A stretch of 64,000 nucleotides of DNA from a virus, in IMG/VR virus record IMGVR_UViG_3300043399_000788, positions 1 to 64,000 of that record; one strand, written 5' to 3'. The notes under the pieces are model-generated. The model saw nothing but the letters and a program-made list of their open reading frames with translations, was not told the origin of the DNA and ran no database searches. The position numbers were made by a program, and so were the translations under genes. Every line of letters starts with the position of its first letter. Within the stretch, counting starts at the first letter, position 1. Positions 48,944 through 58,099 of the stretch are shown here, piece by piece.

Positions 48944-51900
48944 GCAGCGAATTAAGACTACGTAGAGGTACAGGAACTCAGCACAACAGCTTTACAGGTG
49001 CTGAAGCAGAAGTAACCGTAAACACTACAAACAAGAGCGTCCATGTGCATGATGGAACAACGTCAGGAGGTTTTGAGTTAGCCCGTGTTGACTTGAACAA
49101 CGTTGATAATAGCGTTTTTGCAGCAAAAGCAGCAGCAGCTGGTATAAGCGGCGGTGCAGGTGGATCTGCTGCAATTAGTGCTGCTACTAAAGCAAGTCCA
49201 GTTGTAGTTACAACTAATATAGCACATGGTTTTATTGATGGACAACAAGTTTCTATCACAGACGTTGGTGGCATGACACAACTAAATGGTAAAACTTATT
49301 ATGTTGACGTTTTAACTTCAACAACATTTGCGCTTTATACAGATGTTTCTCTTACTACCCCAGTTAACGGAACTGCTTATACAACATATACAAGTGGTGG
49401 TACCGCCGTAGGTGCAGACTTTGCTGGTGCCCCAATCAGCGGAAGCTATATTACAGTTAGTGCAGAGGCAGGTTTACCAAATGAGCGCAGATTACAAGCA
49501 GGTACAGGTTTGTCTATTACCGATGGCGGCGCCGGCGGTGCAGTCAGTGTTGCTGCTAACTTAGCTGCAACTGCCCCAAGCAACTTAGGTAGTGCAAACG
49601 CTGGTGTAAGCAACTTAATTGCAAGAGCAGATCACGTTCACGCTATGCCCACTGCAACTGACGTAGGTGCTGTTCCAACTTCACGACAAGTTCTTGCTGG
49701 CACAGGGTTGAGCGGCGGTGGCGCTCTAACTTCAAACGTAACATTAAGCTTAAATGCAAATCTTCATATGCTTACTGATGTAACTATTAACGGTACACCA
49801 TTAAACGGCGACGTTTTGATGTATAATAGTGCAACTAGCCAGTTTGAAAATTCTAGCACTTTTGCTAAAAATACAATACTTTTAAACAATTCAAATGTTG
49901 CTGTTAACACAATTAACAAGCTTAACTTTATTGGCACAGGTATAACTGCTTCTGTTAACGGGGTTGATAGTAGTAGAATTGATATTGCTATTGCAACTTC
50001 AAACACTACAGAAGTTCAAAATATTGTTGGAAACATGGTTTCAAGCAATACTGAAAACGGTATTGCTGTAACTTATGATGCAGTAGGTGGAAAGATTAAC
50101 TTCGACGTTAATGACCCAGTAATCACATTAAGTGGTGACGTTACTGGTACAGCAACAATGACTGATTTAGGAAACGTAACTATTAGCACAACAATTGCTG
50201 CAAATAGTGTTGCATTAGGAAACGATACAACAGGTAACTATGTTGCTACAATTACAGCAGGTAATGGTATTGCTATAACTGGAGCAGGGGTTGAAAGTGC
50301 ATCTGTAAAAGTTGAAGTTAATACAGCAGAACCAAATTTCCTAGAAGAATTACAAGACATTGTTGGTACTATGGTTTCAGGTAACAGCGAAAATGGTATC
50401 GCAGTTGTATATGATGATACACTTGGTAAGCTAAACTTCCAAGTTGGTAATCCTACTATTACATTGAGTGGTGCTGTTACTGGTGCTGCAACAATTACTA
50501 ACTTAGCCAACGCAACAATTAATACATCTATCGCAGTTGACGCAGTGGCTTTGGGAACTAACACAACAGGTAACTACATTGCTACTATTTCAGGTTCAAA
50601 CGGTATTAGTGTAACTGGTAGCGGTGTTGAAAGTGCTGCCGTTACTATTGGATTAAACACTACTAATCCAGACTTTGTTGAATCTATTCAAGATATTATA
50701 GGTAGTATGGTTGAAAGCAATACTGAAAACGGCATTGCTGTTGTATATGATGACAACCTTGGTAAACTAAACTTCGACGTTAATGATCCAGTAATTACTG
50801 TTTCTGGAGCAGTTAACGGCAGTGCTACAATGACTAATCTTGGTAACACCACAATTACTGTAACACAATCTGCAGACAGCGTAACACTTGGCACACATAC
50901 TGTAGGTAACTATGTTGCAAACATCGTTGCCGGGGCTGGTATTACAGTAACAAACGGTTCTGGTGAAGGACTAACTGCTAATATTTCTGTTAATACTACC
51001 AACGTAGACTTTATTGAAGCAATTCAAGACATTGTTGGTAGTATGGTTGAAACTAATACTGAAAACGGTATTGCTGTGACATATGATGATGCAACAGGTA
51101 AGCTAAACTTTGATGTTGCTGATCCAGTAGTAACATTAAGCGGCGACGTTACTGGTAGTGCTACAATGACTAACTTAGGCAATATTACTATCAGCACTAC
51201 TATTGCAGCAAATAGTGTAGCATTGGGAACAGATACAACAGGCAACTATGTTGCTACAATTACTGGTGCAAATGGTATTACTGTAACAGGTTCAGGTGTT
51301 GAAAGTGCTGCAATTTCACTAGGATTAGATAGAACTAACACTGATTTTAGAAATATTATACAAGATATTACTGCAAATATATTCACATCAGCAAACGGTT
51401 TAACAATTGTTTATAACGATACAAATAACACACTAAGCATTGATCCAAATGATCCAGTAATCACTTTAGCCGGCGCAGTCACTGGCAGTGCTACAATGAC
51501 TAACTTGGGTAATACAACTATTACAGTTGCCCAAGCAGCAGACAGTGTAACCCTTGGTACACACACTACAGGTAATTACATTGCTACAATTACTGGTACA
51601 AATGGTATTACTGTAACAGGTAGTGGTGTTGAAAGTGCAGCGGCCAGTATTTCTATCAATACTGCAAATGCAGATTTTATTGAAGCAATTCAAGACATTG
51701 TAGGCGGTATGGTTGATACTAACACAGAAGCAGGTGTTGCTGTTGTATATGATGATGTAACAGGCAAGCTTAACTTCGACGTTAATGACCCAGTAATCAC
51801 ATTAAGTGGTGACGTTACTGGTAGTGCTACAATGGCTAATTTGGGTAACGTAACGATTACTACTACAATCGCTGCAAATAGCGTTGCACTTGGAGCAGAT

Positions 51901-53808
51901 ACTACTGGTAACTATGTAGCAACTATTACTGGTGCAAATGGTATTACTGTAACTGGTAGTGGTGTTGAAAGTGCTGCTATTGCATTGTCGCTTGATAAAA
52001 CCAATACTGAGTTTAGAAATACCATTCTAGACGTAGCTGCAACTATGTTTGCTTCTGGTAACGGATTAAACATTGTTTACACTGATGCTACTAATACATT
52101 AAGTATCGATCCAAACGATCCAACAATTACATTAAGTGGTGATGTTACTGGTAGTGCTACAATTACTAACCTTGGTAACGTTACAATTGCTGCTACTATT
52201 GCCCCAAATAGTGTTGAATTGGGCATAGACACAGTAGGCAACTACGTTTCTTCTATAACAGGTGCAAACGGTATCGTAGTAACTGGATCAGGTGTTGAAA
52301 GTGCTGCTATTGCATTGTCCCTCGACAAAACTAACGCTGAATTTAGAAATACAATTCAAGACGTTGCTGCACTAATGTTTAGTACAGGCAGTGGTTTAAC
52401 TGTTACTTACAATGATACTACAAACGCAATTACAATTGATCCAAATGATCCAGTAATTACATTGTCAGGTGATGTTGTAGGCAGTGCTACAATGACTAAC
52501 TTAGGTAACGTAACAATTAATACAACTATTGCTGCAAATAGCGTGGCATTGGGAACAGATACTACAGGTAACTACGTTGCTACAATTACAGGTGCTAATG
52601 GTATCGTAGTAACAGGTTCAGGTGTTGAGAATGCTGCTATTGCATTGACATTAGATAAAGCTAATACTGAATTTAGAAATACGATTCAAGACGTTGCTGC
52701 CTTGATGTTTAGTACTGGTAGCGGTTTAAATGTAACATATAACGATACTACAAACGCAATTACAATTGATCCAAATGATCCACTAATCACTGTTACTGGT
52801 TCTGTAATTGGTAGTGCTACGATGACTAATTTAGGCAACGTAACAATTACTGTTGCTCAAGCAAATGACAGCGTTACACTTGGAACACATACAGTTGGTA
52901 ACTACGTTGCAAACGTAACAGCAGGTAAGGCAATTACTGTAACAGGAGCAAACGTAGAAACTGCTGATATTACAGTTGCAGTTGATACTGGAAACGCAGA
53001 CTTTGTTGAAGATATTCAAGACATTGTTGGTGCAATGGTCGGTGCTGGTAGTATTAAAAACGGTATCTCAGTAGTATACGATGATGCTACGGCTAAATTG
53101 AACTTTAACGTTGAAGATCCAATCATCACATTAACTGGTGGCGTAACTGGATCTGCACAAATGATCGATTTAGGATCAGTAACAATTACAACTACTGTAG
53201 CTGATAATAGTCACAATCATACAATTGCTAACATAACTGGATTGCAAGCTGAACTTGATTCTAAGCTAGGTGGTGCAGGCGGCACTGTTACTGGAACAAT
53301 TAATACTCAATCAATCGTTCCAGTAACAAACGGTGCATATTCTATAGGTACATCTGCATTGAAATATACTACTGTTTGGGCAGCTACATTTAACGGTACT
53401 GCTGTACAAGCGCAATACGCCGACTTGGCAGAACGTTATCATGCTGATGCTAAGTATCCTATAGGAACAGTTGTTAAGCTAGGTGGAAGTAAGGAAATTA
53501 CAGCAACTAACACAGCAAATGACACACAAGTAATTGGTGTAATTTCTGAAAATCCAGCTTACTTAATGAATGATGGTGCCGGTGATCCAAACGAATGGTT
53601 GCCAGTTGCTATGACAGGTCGTGTAAGAGTTAAGATTGTTGGTCCAGTAACTAAAGGTCAACGTATTGTAAGCTCTAGCGAACCAGGTGTAGCAATGGCA
53701 GTTAATGACAGTGAAATTACTTCATTTACTACTGTAATTGGAAGAGCATTGCGTTCAGATACTGATCCAAATATTAAGTTAGTTGAATGCATCATAGGTA
53801 AACTTTAA
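48940..53808 (+). CDS. Repetitive tail fibre protein 2 with C-terminal chaperone/peptidase-G2-like domain
   Basis: 1622 residues. An N-terminal SELRLRRGTGTQHNSFTGAE segment is typical of marine phage fibre and tail proteins. The centre carries nine units of 110-112 residues (NYVATITGANGITVTGSGVE, IQDIVGSMVETNTENGIAV, ITLSGDVTGSATMTNLGNVT), related to those of fibre 1. The last ~130 residues (YADLAERYHADAKYPIGTVV, MTGRVRVKIVGPVTKGQRIV) look like a peptidase-G2-type intramolecular chaperone region. The neighbouring fibre at 54514 shares this end. Coupled to both neighbours by overlapping start/stop codons. Confidence 0.82.
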   Translation: MSSELRLRRGTGTQHNSFTGAEAEVTVNTTNKSVHVHDGTTSGGFELARVDLNNVDNSVFAAKAAAAGISGGAGGSAAISAATKASPVVVTTNIAHGFIDGQQVSITDVGGMTQLNGKTYYVDVLTSTTFALYTDVSLTTPVNGTAYTTYTSGGTAVGADFAGAPISGSYITVSAEAGLPNERRLQAGTGLSITDGGAGGAVSVAANLAATAPSNLGSANAGVSNLIARADHVHAMPTATDVGAVPTSRQVLAGTGLSGGGALTSNVTLSLNANLHMLTDVTINGTPLNGDVLMYNSATSQFENSSTFAKNTILLNNSNVAVNTINKLNFIGTGITASVNGVDSSRIDIAIATSNTTEVQNIVGNMVSSNTENGIAVTYDAVGGKINFDVNDPVITLSGDVTGTATMTDLGNVTISTTIAANSVALGNDTTGNYVATITAGNGIAITGAGVESASVKVEVNTAEPNFLEELQDIVGTMVSGNSENGIAVVYDDTLGKLNFQVGNPTITLSGAVTGAATITNLANATINTSIAVDAVALGTNTTGNYIATISGSNGISVTGSGVESAAVTIGLNTTNPDFVESIQDIIGSMVESNTENGIAVVYDDNLGKLNFDVNDPVITVSGAVNGSATMTNLGNTTITVTQSADSVTLGTHTVGNYVANIVAGAGITVTNGSGEGLTANISVNTTNVDFIEAIQDIVGSMVETNTENGIAVTYDDATGKLNFDVADPVVTLSGDVTGSATMTNLGNITISTTIAANSVALGTDTTGNYVATITGANGITVTGSGVESAAISLGLDRTNTDFRNIIQDITANIFTSANGLTIVYNDTNNTLSIDPNDPVITLAGAVTGSATMTNLGNTTITVAQAADSVTLGTHTTGNYIATITGTNGITVTGSGVESAAASISINTANADFIEAIQDIVGGMVDTNTEAGVAVVYDDVTGKLNFDVNDPVITLSGDVTGSATMANLGNVTITTTIAANSVALGADTTGNYVATITGANGITVTGSGVESAAIALSLDKTNTEFRNTILDVAATMFASGNGLNIVYTDATNTLSIDPNDPTITLSGDVTGSATITNLGNVTIAATIAPNSVELGIDTVGNYVSSITGANGIVVTGSGVESAAIALSLDKTNAEFRNTIQDVAALMFSTGSGLTVTYNDTTNAITIDPNDPVITLSGDVVGSATMTNLGNVTINTTIAANSVALGTDTTGNYVATITGANGIVVTGSGVENAAIALTLDKANTEFRNTIQDVAALMFSTGSGLNVTYNDTTNAITIDPNDPLITVTGSVIGSATMTNLGNVTITVAQANDSVTLGTHTVGNYVANVTAGKAITVTGANVETADITVAVDTGNADFVEDIQDIVGAMVGAGSIKNGISVVYDDATAKLNFNVEDPIITLTGGVTGSAQMIDLGSVTITTTVADNSHNHTIANITGLQAELDSKLGGAGGTVTGTINTQSIVPVTNGAYSIGTSALKYTTVWAATFNGTAVQAQYADLAERYHADAKYPIGTVVKLGGSKEITATNTANDTQVIGVISENPAYLMNDGAGDPNEWLPVAMTGRVRVKIVGPVTKGQRIVSSSEPGVAMAVNDSEITSFTTVIGRALRSDTDPNIKLVECIIGKL
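50233..53226 (+). repeat. Nine tandem 336/330-bp coding repeats
   Basis: The G-N-Y codons recur at 50233, 50569, 50905, 51241, 51571, 51907, 52237, 52567 and 52897. Intervals are 336, 336, 336, 330, 336, 330, 330 and 330 bases, so two unit lengths of 112 and 110 codons exist. Confidence 0.9.
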
Positions 53809-54452
53809 TGGAAGTAAAAAAGAAAGACAGTAATTTGACAAAGCCAGATGAAAGCGGAAATGTTAGAGTCGAAGGTCACATAAAGATCTTCGACCCTGCT
53901 ACAAAAGAAGTGTTTGTAGATAAGAGAAACGCTATTCACTATGAAAATATGAGCGAAGCTCTTGCTTACAGTATTGCAAATAAAGGTGTTGGATTTATTC
54001 ATGAAATGCACTTTGGGAATGGCGGAACAAGTGTTGATACAACTGGTATCATTACTTACCTTCCACCAAATACTACTGGAGCAAACGCAGACTTGTATAA
54101 CCCAACCTACTATAAAGTGGTAGATGATAACAGTTCTTTAAATGCTGACCCAGCAAGAAATAAAATTGAAATTAAACACACTCCTGGATTGATATATACT
54201 GATGTTTTTGTTACTTGCTTACTTGACTACGGTGAGCCAGCTGGACAACAAGCATTTGATAACAGTATTAGTTTAGATGATGCGTTCGTATTCGATGAAC
54301 TTGGATTACGAGCTTGGGGCGGCGAAGAAGGAACAGGAAAGCTACTAACACACGTAATTTTCCATCCAATTCAAAAAAGTTTGAATAGACTTATTCAAAT
54401 AGATTACACAGTTAGAATACAAACTTTAACTAACCTTGGATCTATCGCATAA
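53808..54452 (+). CDS. Conserved virion-associated protein, fibre region
   Basis: 214 residues, beta-rich and acidic. MSEALAYSIANKGVGFIHEM, FGNGGTSVDTTGIITYLPPN and DELGLRAWGGEEGTGKLLTH are ordered segments that I associate with a conserved structural protein near fibres of marine T4-like phages. The start overlaps the fibre-2 stop by one base (TAATG). It may be a fibre connector or chaperone; no catalytic motif. Confidence 0.65.
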   Translation: MEVKKKDSNLTKPDESGNVRVEGHIKIFDPATKEVFVDKRNAIHYENMSEALAYSIANKGVGFIHEMHFGNGGTSVDTTGIITYLPPNTTGANADLYNPTYYKVVDDNSSLNADPARNKIEIKHTPGLIYTDVFVTCLLDYGEPAGQQAFDNSISLDDAFVFDELGLRAWGGEEGTGKLLTHVIFHPIQKSLNRLIQIDYTVRIQTLTNLGSIA

Positions 54453-54473
54453 ATATGAGTATATAATTTTCGT

Positions 54474-54481
54474 AATAAATA
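54474..54481 (+). promoter_or_regulatory. Late promoter motif upstream of fibre protein 3
   Basis: AATAAATA, 32 bases before the ATG at 54514, overlapping a 12-base perfect palindrome (AATAAGCTTATT, 54478-54489). An AGGAG ribosome binding site is present. Confidence 0.55.
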
Positions 54482-54513
54482 AGCTTATTAAGTAATTCAG
54501 GAGATTCAATTAC

Positions 54514-55998
54514 ATGGCCTACACTATTAACAAGACCAACGGTGCAGTTCTAGCAACTGTGGCTGACGGCACAATTGACAATTCAACAGACGTAACACTT
54601 ATTGGTAAAAACTATAGTGGTTATGGTGAAATTCTAAACGAGAATTTCGTAAAGTTGATGGAAAATTTTGCTTCCACTAGTTCCCCAGCAAGTCCACTAG
54701 CTGGTCAGCTTTGGTGGGATCTTTCAAACAACTCCTTAAAAGTTTACACTGGTTCTGGATTTAAAGTTATTTCTGGATCAACTGCAAGTGCTACACAGCC
54801 AAGCAACGCTACATTAGGTGATCTATGGTTTGATACTGTTAATAGTCAGTTGCGTGTATATAACGGCACAAGCTGGACACTTATTGGTCCAAGCTTTACT
54901 GCTGGAACAGGTGTATCTGGTGCAGTTATTACTACTGTGTTAGATAATACTGGTGCAAGCCACGTTGTTGTGCAATTCTTCGTAAACGAAGCTATTGTTG
55001 CAATTATGTCAAAAGATTCAACATTTACTCCTCAAACGTCAATTCCTGGGTTCTCTACTATTAGTCCTGGTATTCAAGTTTCTAGCGCCGTTGTTGGTGC
55101 CGGATTCACTGGAACAGCGTCAAATGCAGACTTGTTAGATAACCTAAACAGCACACAGTTTATGCGCTCAGACGCAAACACTACTACAACTGGTACACTA
55201 AGAGTACAAAACGACGCAGGTTTGTATGTTGGATCTGATAGCGATCTAAACATCAACGTAGCTGGTTCAGACGTAGTTGTTTATAACACACAGTCAAACG
55301 GTGACATTTTCTTCCGCGTTAACAGAAGTACAGGTGGCCAAACAACTGCACTAACAATTGATGGTGCAACAGGTTATGTTTACGCAACTACACCAAATGC
55401 CGGTGATAACTCTACTCGTTTAGCAACTACTGCTTATGTTGATGGTATTTCGACTGAACCTGGTTCAGGATTCTTAAAAGCAGACGGGTCAACTCCTCTT
55501 GCTGGTAATTTAATTCCAGATGTGCATAATACTCGTACTTTAGGTAGCCCAGCATTGCGTTATGCAGAAGTATATGCTACTAACCTTATTGGTAAAGCTG
55601 TCGAAGCACAATACGCCGACTTGGCAGAACGTTTTGAAGCAGACAGTGCTTATGAACCAGGCACAGTTGTTGAATTAGGTGGCGATAAAGAAATTACAGC
55701 CGTTGCTGATGAACTAAGCGATAAAGTATTTGGTGTTATTTCTACAAACCCAGGTTTCTTAATGAATAACAAAGTTGGTGATGATTCAACTCATCCAGCA
55801 ATTGCTATGACAGGACGTGTTCCGGTTAAGGTAACTGGTAAAGTTTCTCGCGGTGACAGATTAGTTTCTGCCGGTAATGGGCTTGCTCGCGCAGCAAAAC
55901 CAGGTGAAGCAACTAGCTTTAACGTAATTGGAAGAGCACTAGAAAATAAAACTACTACTGGCATAAGTACTGTTAATGCTGTTGTTAAGATACAATAA
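54514..55998 (+). CDS. Tail fibre protein 3 with the shared C-terminal module
   Basis: 494 residues. The N-terminus MAYTINKTNGAVLATVADGT, NFVKLMENFASTSSPASPLAGQLWWD-like core and a later DLWFDTVNSQLRVYNGTSWT segment are typical of marine T4-like fibre proteins that bind a shaft. The last ~130 residues (YADLAERFEADSAYEPGTVV, MTGRVPVKVTGKVSRGDRLV) match the end of fibre 2, including 25 identical bases (53413-53437 and 55609-55633). This end probably acts as a folding or autocleaving chaperone. Confidence 0.8.
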   Translation: MAYTINKTNGAVLATVADGTIDNSTDVTLIGKNYSGYGEILNENFVKLMENFASTSSPASPLAGQLWWDLSNNSLKVYTGSGFKVISGSTASATQPSNATLGDLWFDTVNSQLRVYNGTSWTLIGPSFTAGTGVSGAVITTVLDNTGASHVVVQFFVNEAIVAIMSKDSTFTPQTSIPGFSTISPGIQVSSAVVGAGFTGTASNADLLDNLNSTQFMRSDANTTTTGTLRVQNDAGLYVGSDSDLNINVAGSDVVVYNTQSNGDIFFRVNRSTGGQTTALTIDGATGYVYATTPNAGDNSTRLATTAYVDGISTEPGSGFLKADGSTPLAGNLIPDVHNTRTLGSPALRYAEVYATNLIGKAVEAQYADLAERFEADSAYEPGTVVELGGDKEITAVADELSDKVFGVISTNPGFLMNNKVGDDSTHPAIAMTGRVPVKVTGKVSRGDRLVSAGNGLARAAKPGEATSFNVIGRALENKTTTGISTVNAVVKIQ

Positions 55999-56010
55999 AG
56001 GATTTAATAA

Positions 56011-56913
56011 ATGACTTATGCTAGTGGCGGTTTAATTCAAGCAAGTGACTATAATACCTGGGCAAACTCAGTTAATGGTGTATGGGGAGCAGGCTCCGGC
56101 GATTACGGATACGGACAAACATCTACACTAGCAACTGTTGCAGCGTCAAATACTGTCACTGCTGCTCAATGGGCAACACTAATTGCAAGATATGATTCTA
56201 TACGCAGACATCAAGTAAACGCTCCATCAGGAATAACACAGCCTCAAACAGGAAATACCATTACGTACTTAAGTGCTATCAACACTGTAAACACTAACAT
56301 ATGGAATGGCAGATACACTTGGGCTGCAAATGGAAGTGCGACGTATGCAAGATCAAATGCTAATGCTGCAACTTGGATAACTAGTGCAACAAGAGAAGCT
56401 ACTATTAGTTTTGCTAGTGCAAACGCAATGAGGTATTTCTTCAATGCAGGTGGTTATATACAATTTTCTGGAGTATCTTCGGCTGTTTCTGGCAACACAA
56501 AATCGGATGATTGGGAAACACTACTAAACAACTGCGGTTATGTTAGAATTTTGCCTTGGACCAGTGATAGGCAAACTGCATCCGGTACTCCAACAATATA
56601 TAACCAAGGACTTGGTTTTTGGAGTTTAAATACCGGTAACCAAATTATTTTGCGTCAATATAGTCCAAACACACTCGGTGGTTATAACTTAAACTATGCA
56701 ACTTTCCAAGCTAGATTAAACGCTACTGCAGGTTCTTCAACTGTAATGACAGTAAGTATGGTTCTTACAGATGCTTCTGGTGACGTACTAAACGATACTG
56801 TTGGTTCAGGTGTTTATTTAGAAGTTTGGGTAGTTCCTCCAGCTACAACATGGATTAGTAACACTTGGGGAACCCCAACGCTTAACGTTAACGCAGTTAA
56901 CACTCAATCTTAA
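56011..56913 (+). CDS. Fibre-tip or adhesin-like structural protein
   Basis: 300 residues, rich in N, T, A, S, W and Y. It starts MTYASGGLIQASDYNTWANS and has aromatic-rich beta segments (WATLIARYDSIRRHQVNAPSG) and TFQARLNATAGSSTVMTVSM. There is no catalytic motif. The composition resembles distal fibre or receptor-binding proteins. It ends the long structural run, with AAGGA before its ATG. An adhesin role is inferred. Confidence 0.65.
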   Translation: MTYASGGLIQASDYNTWANSVNGVWGAGSGDYGYGQTSTLATVAASNTVTAAQWATLIARYDSIRRHQVNAPSGITQPQTGNTITYLSAINTVNTNIWNGRYTWAANGSATYARSNANAATWITSATREATISFASANAMRYFFNAGGYIQFSGVSSAVSGNTKSDDWETLLNNCGYVRILPWTSDRQTASGTPTIYNQGLGFWSLNTGNQIILRQYSPNTLGGYNLNYATFQARLNATAGSSTVMTVSMVLTDASGDVLNDTVGSGVYLEVWVVPPATTWISNTWGTPTLNVNAVNTQS

Positions 56914-56926
56914 TTTATTATTGATT

Positions 56927-56962
56927 TATCCATGCTCTGAAATTATAATTAGAGCATGGATA
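56927..56962 (+). promoter_or_regulatory. 12-bp hairpin that hides the next start codon
   Basis: TATCCATGCTCT (56927-56938) pairs perfectly with AGAGCATGGATA (56951-56962) over an AT-rich 12-base loop. The ATG of the following gene (56956-56958) lies in the 3' arm, and no T-run follows. It could block initiation or partly terminate late transcripts. Confidence 0.65.
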
Positions 56963-57276
56963 TTCATGAGTTAGCTAAAAAATCATACGATCGAGCATTA
57001 GCTCAAAAAAATCTTGAAGAAAAACAACTTAGTCGAATGACAATAGCACATGCTAACGGCATTTGGATATGTAATGCTGAGTTAATTTGCTTATTACATT
57101 CGTATAAAAATTTAAAGGAAATAATATTGCTCGATAGCAACAAGATTCCACGCAAAGTTGACCCTGAGAAACTTCTTGAATTAGTACAAAAGAGGCACCA
57201 AGAAATTTTAAATGATTGGTTAAATGAGTATACTGCATTAACTAAAATAAGAACTGTCAATCATGTATTTGAATGA
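56956..57276 (+). CDS. Hypothetical protein at the head of the enzyme island
   Basis: 106 residues, helical and charged (ELAKKSYDRALAQKNLEEKQ, IPRKVDPEKLLELVQKRHQE). No domain recognised. The ATG sits in a hairpin and has only a weak AGAG in front of it, so translation may be regulated. It overlaps the next gene by 14 bases. Confidence 0.7.
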   Translation: MDIHELAKKSYDRALAQKNLEEKQLSRMTIAHANGIWICNAELICLLHSYKNLKEIILLDSNKIPRKVDPEKLLELVQKRHQEILNDWLNEYTALTKIRTVNHVFE

Positions 57277-58099
57277 TAAAATTTGCATAATATCGGCAAC
57301 TAATTCTATCACTGATGACAACAAAACTATTGATTATATTCAATTAGCTAGTGTAGCCGCAGATCGTGCTAGATATTATTTAGATGTTCCAACAGTATTA
57401 ATAACATCCGATACTACAATTGATAAGAAAAAAACTAATTTTGCCGAAGTAATTTTTACAGAACCTACAAAAGTAACAAAGCGTAATGTTATTGCAGGGG
57501 AAAGTATAATACAATACCAATGGTTAAATGATTTTAGAATTGATGCATACGAATTAACCAAAGGTATGGCTAAACGATTTATTATGATTGATGCAGACTA
57601 TATGATTGCATCTGACCAATTACTTTCTTGGTTAAGAAATGATTATCATTTTTTAATATTAGATGATGTTTACGATATTACAGGATCAGGAATGTACAGA
57701 GAAAAAATACTTCCTAGTAACGATATTCCTCAACGATGGGCAACTGTAATTTCTTGGAATCAAAGTGAAGAATCAAAAATAATATTTGATACTTCTCGTA
57801 TGGTACGTGATAATTATGACTTTTATTCCCTTATTTTTGGTTTTCCTAAAACTCCATTTAGAAATGATTTAGCGTTTAGCGTTGCATGTCATTTGCACAA
57901 TATTCCTAAAACACAAACCAAACTTTTCAATTTAGCCCCAAGCGGGTTTTTATATCAAACTAAAGATAAAAGCGGATGGATTGTTGATTTTAATGATAAG
58001 TTAATACGTTGGAACACAGACGTACACATTTTGAATAAGCAATACGCTATTGATCCTTCAATGCTTGATTTATTGAGATTAGACAATGTCAAAGCGTAA
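57263..58099 (+). CDS. Glycosyltransferase-like protein (GT-A fold, DAD motif)
   Basis: 278 residues. The N-terminal half alternates strands and helices (KICIISATNSITDD, VPTVLITSDTT), and FIMIDADYMIASDQL places Asp110-Ala-Asp112 at the usual DxD metal/nucleotide-sugar site of GT-A enzymes. The rest is less typical. A nucleotide-sugar transferase is likely; donor and acceptor are unknown. It overlaps the next gene by 14 bases. Confidence 0.65.
   Translation: MYLNDKICIISATNSITDDNKTIDYIQLASVAADRARYYLDVPTVLITSDTTIDKKKTNFAEVIFTEPTKVTKRNVIAGESIIQYQWLNDFRIDAYELTKGMAKRFIMIDADYMIASDQLLSWLRNDYHFLILDDVYDITGSGMYREKILPSNDIPQRWATVISWNQSEESKIIFDTSRMVRDNYDFYSLIFGFPKTPFRNDLAFSVACHLHNIPKTQTKLFNLAPSGFLYQTKDKSGWIVDFNDKLIRWNTDVHILNKQYAIDPSMLDLLRLDNVKA

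Noticed and set aside
45095-53226. CRISPR-like repeat array
   Set aside because: Repeats are hundreds of bases long, in one continuous reading frame with no short identical repeats and unique spacers; they encode fibre segments.
54478-54489. 12-base palindrome AATAAGCTTATT as a protein binding site
   Set aside because: It is AT-rich, short and partly made by the late promoter motif, so chance is likely.
57003-57260. 85-codon minus-strand frame inside the 106-residue gene
   Set aside because: It lies wholly opposite a better supported gene and its Cys/Ser/Phe-rich product has no known pattern.
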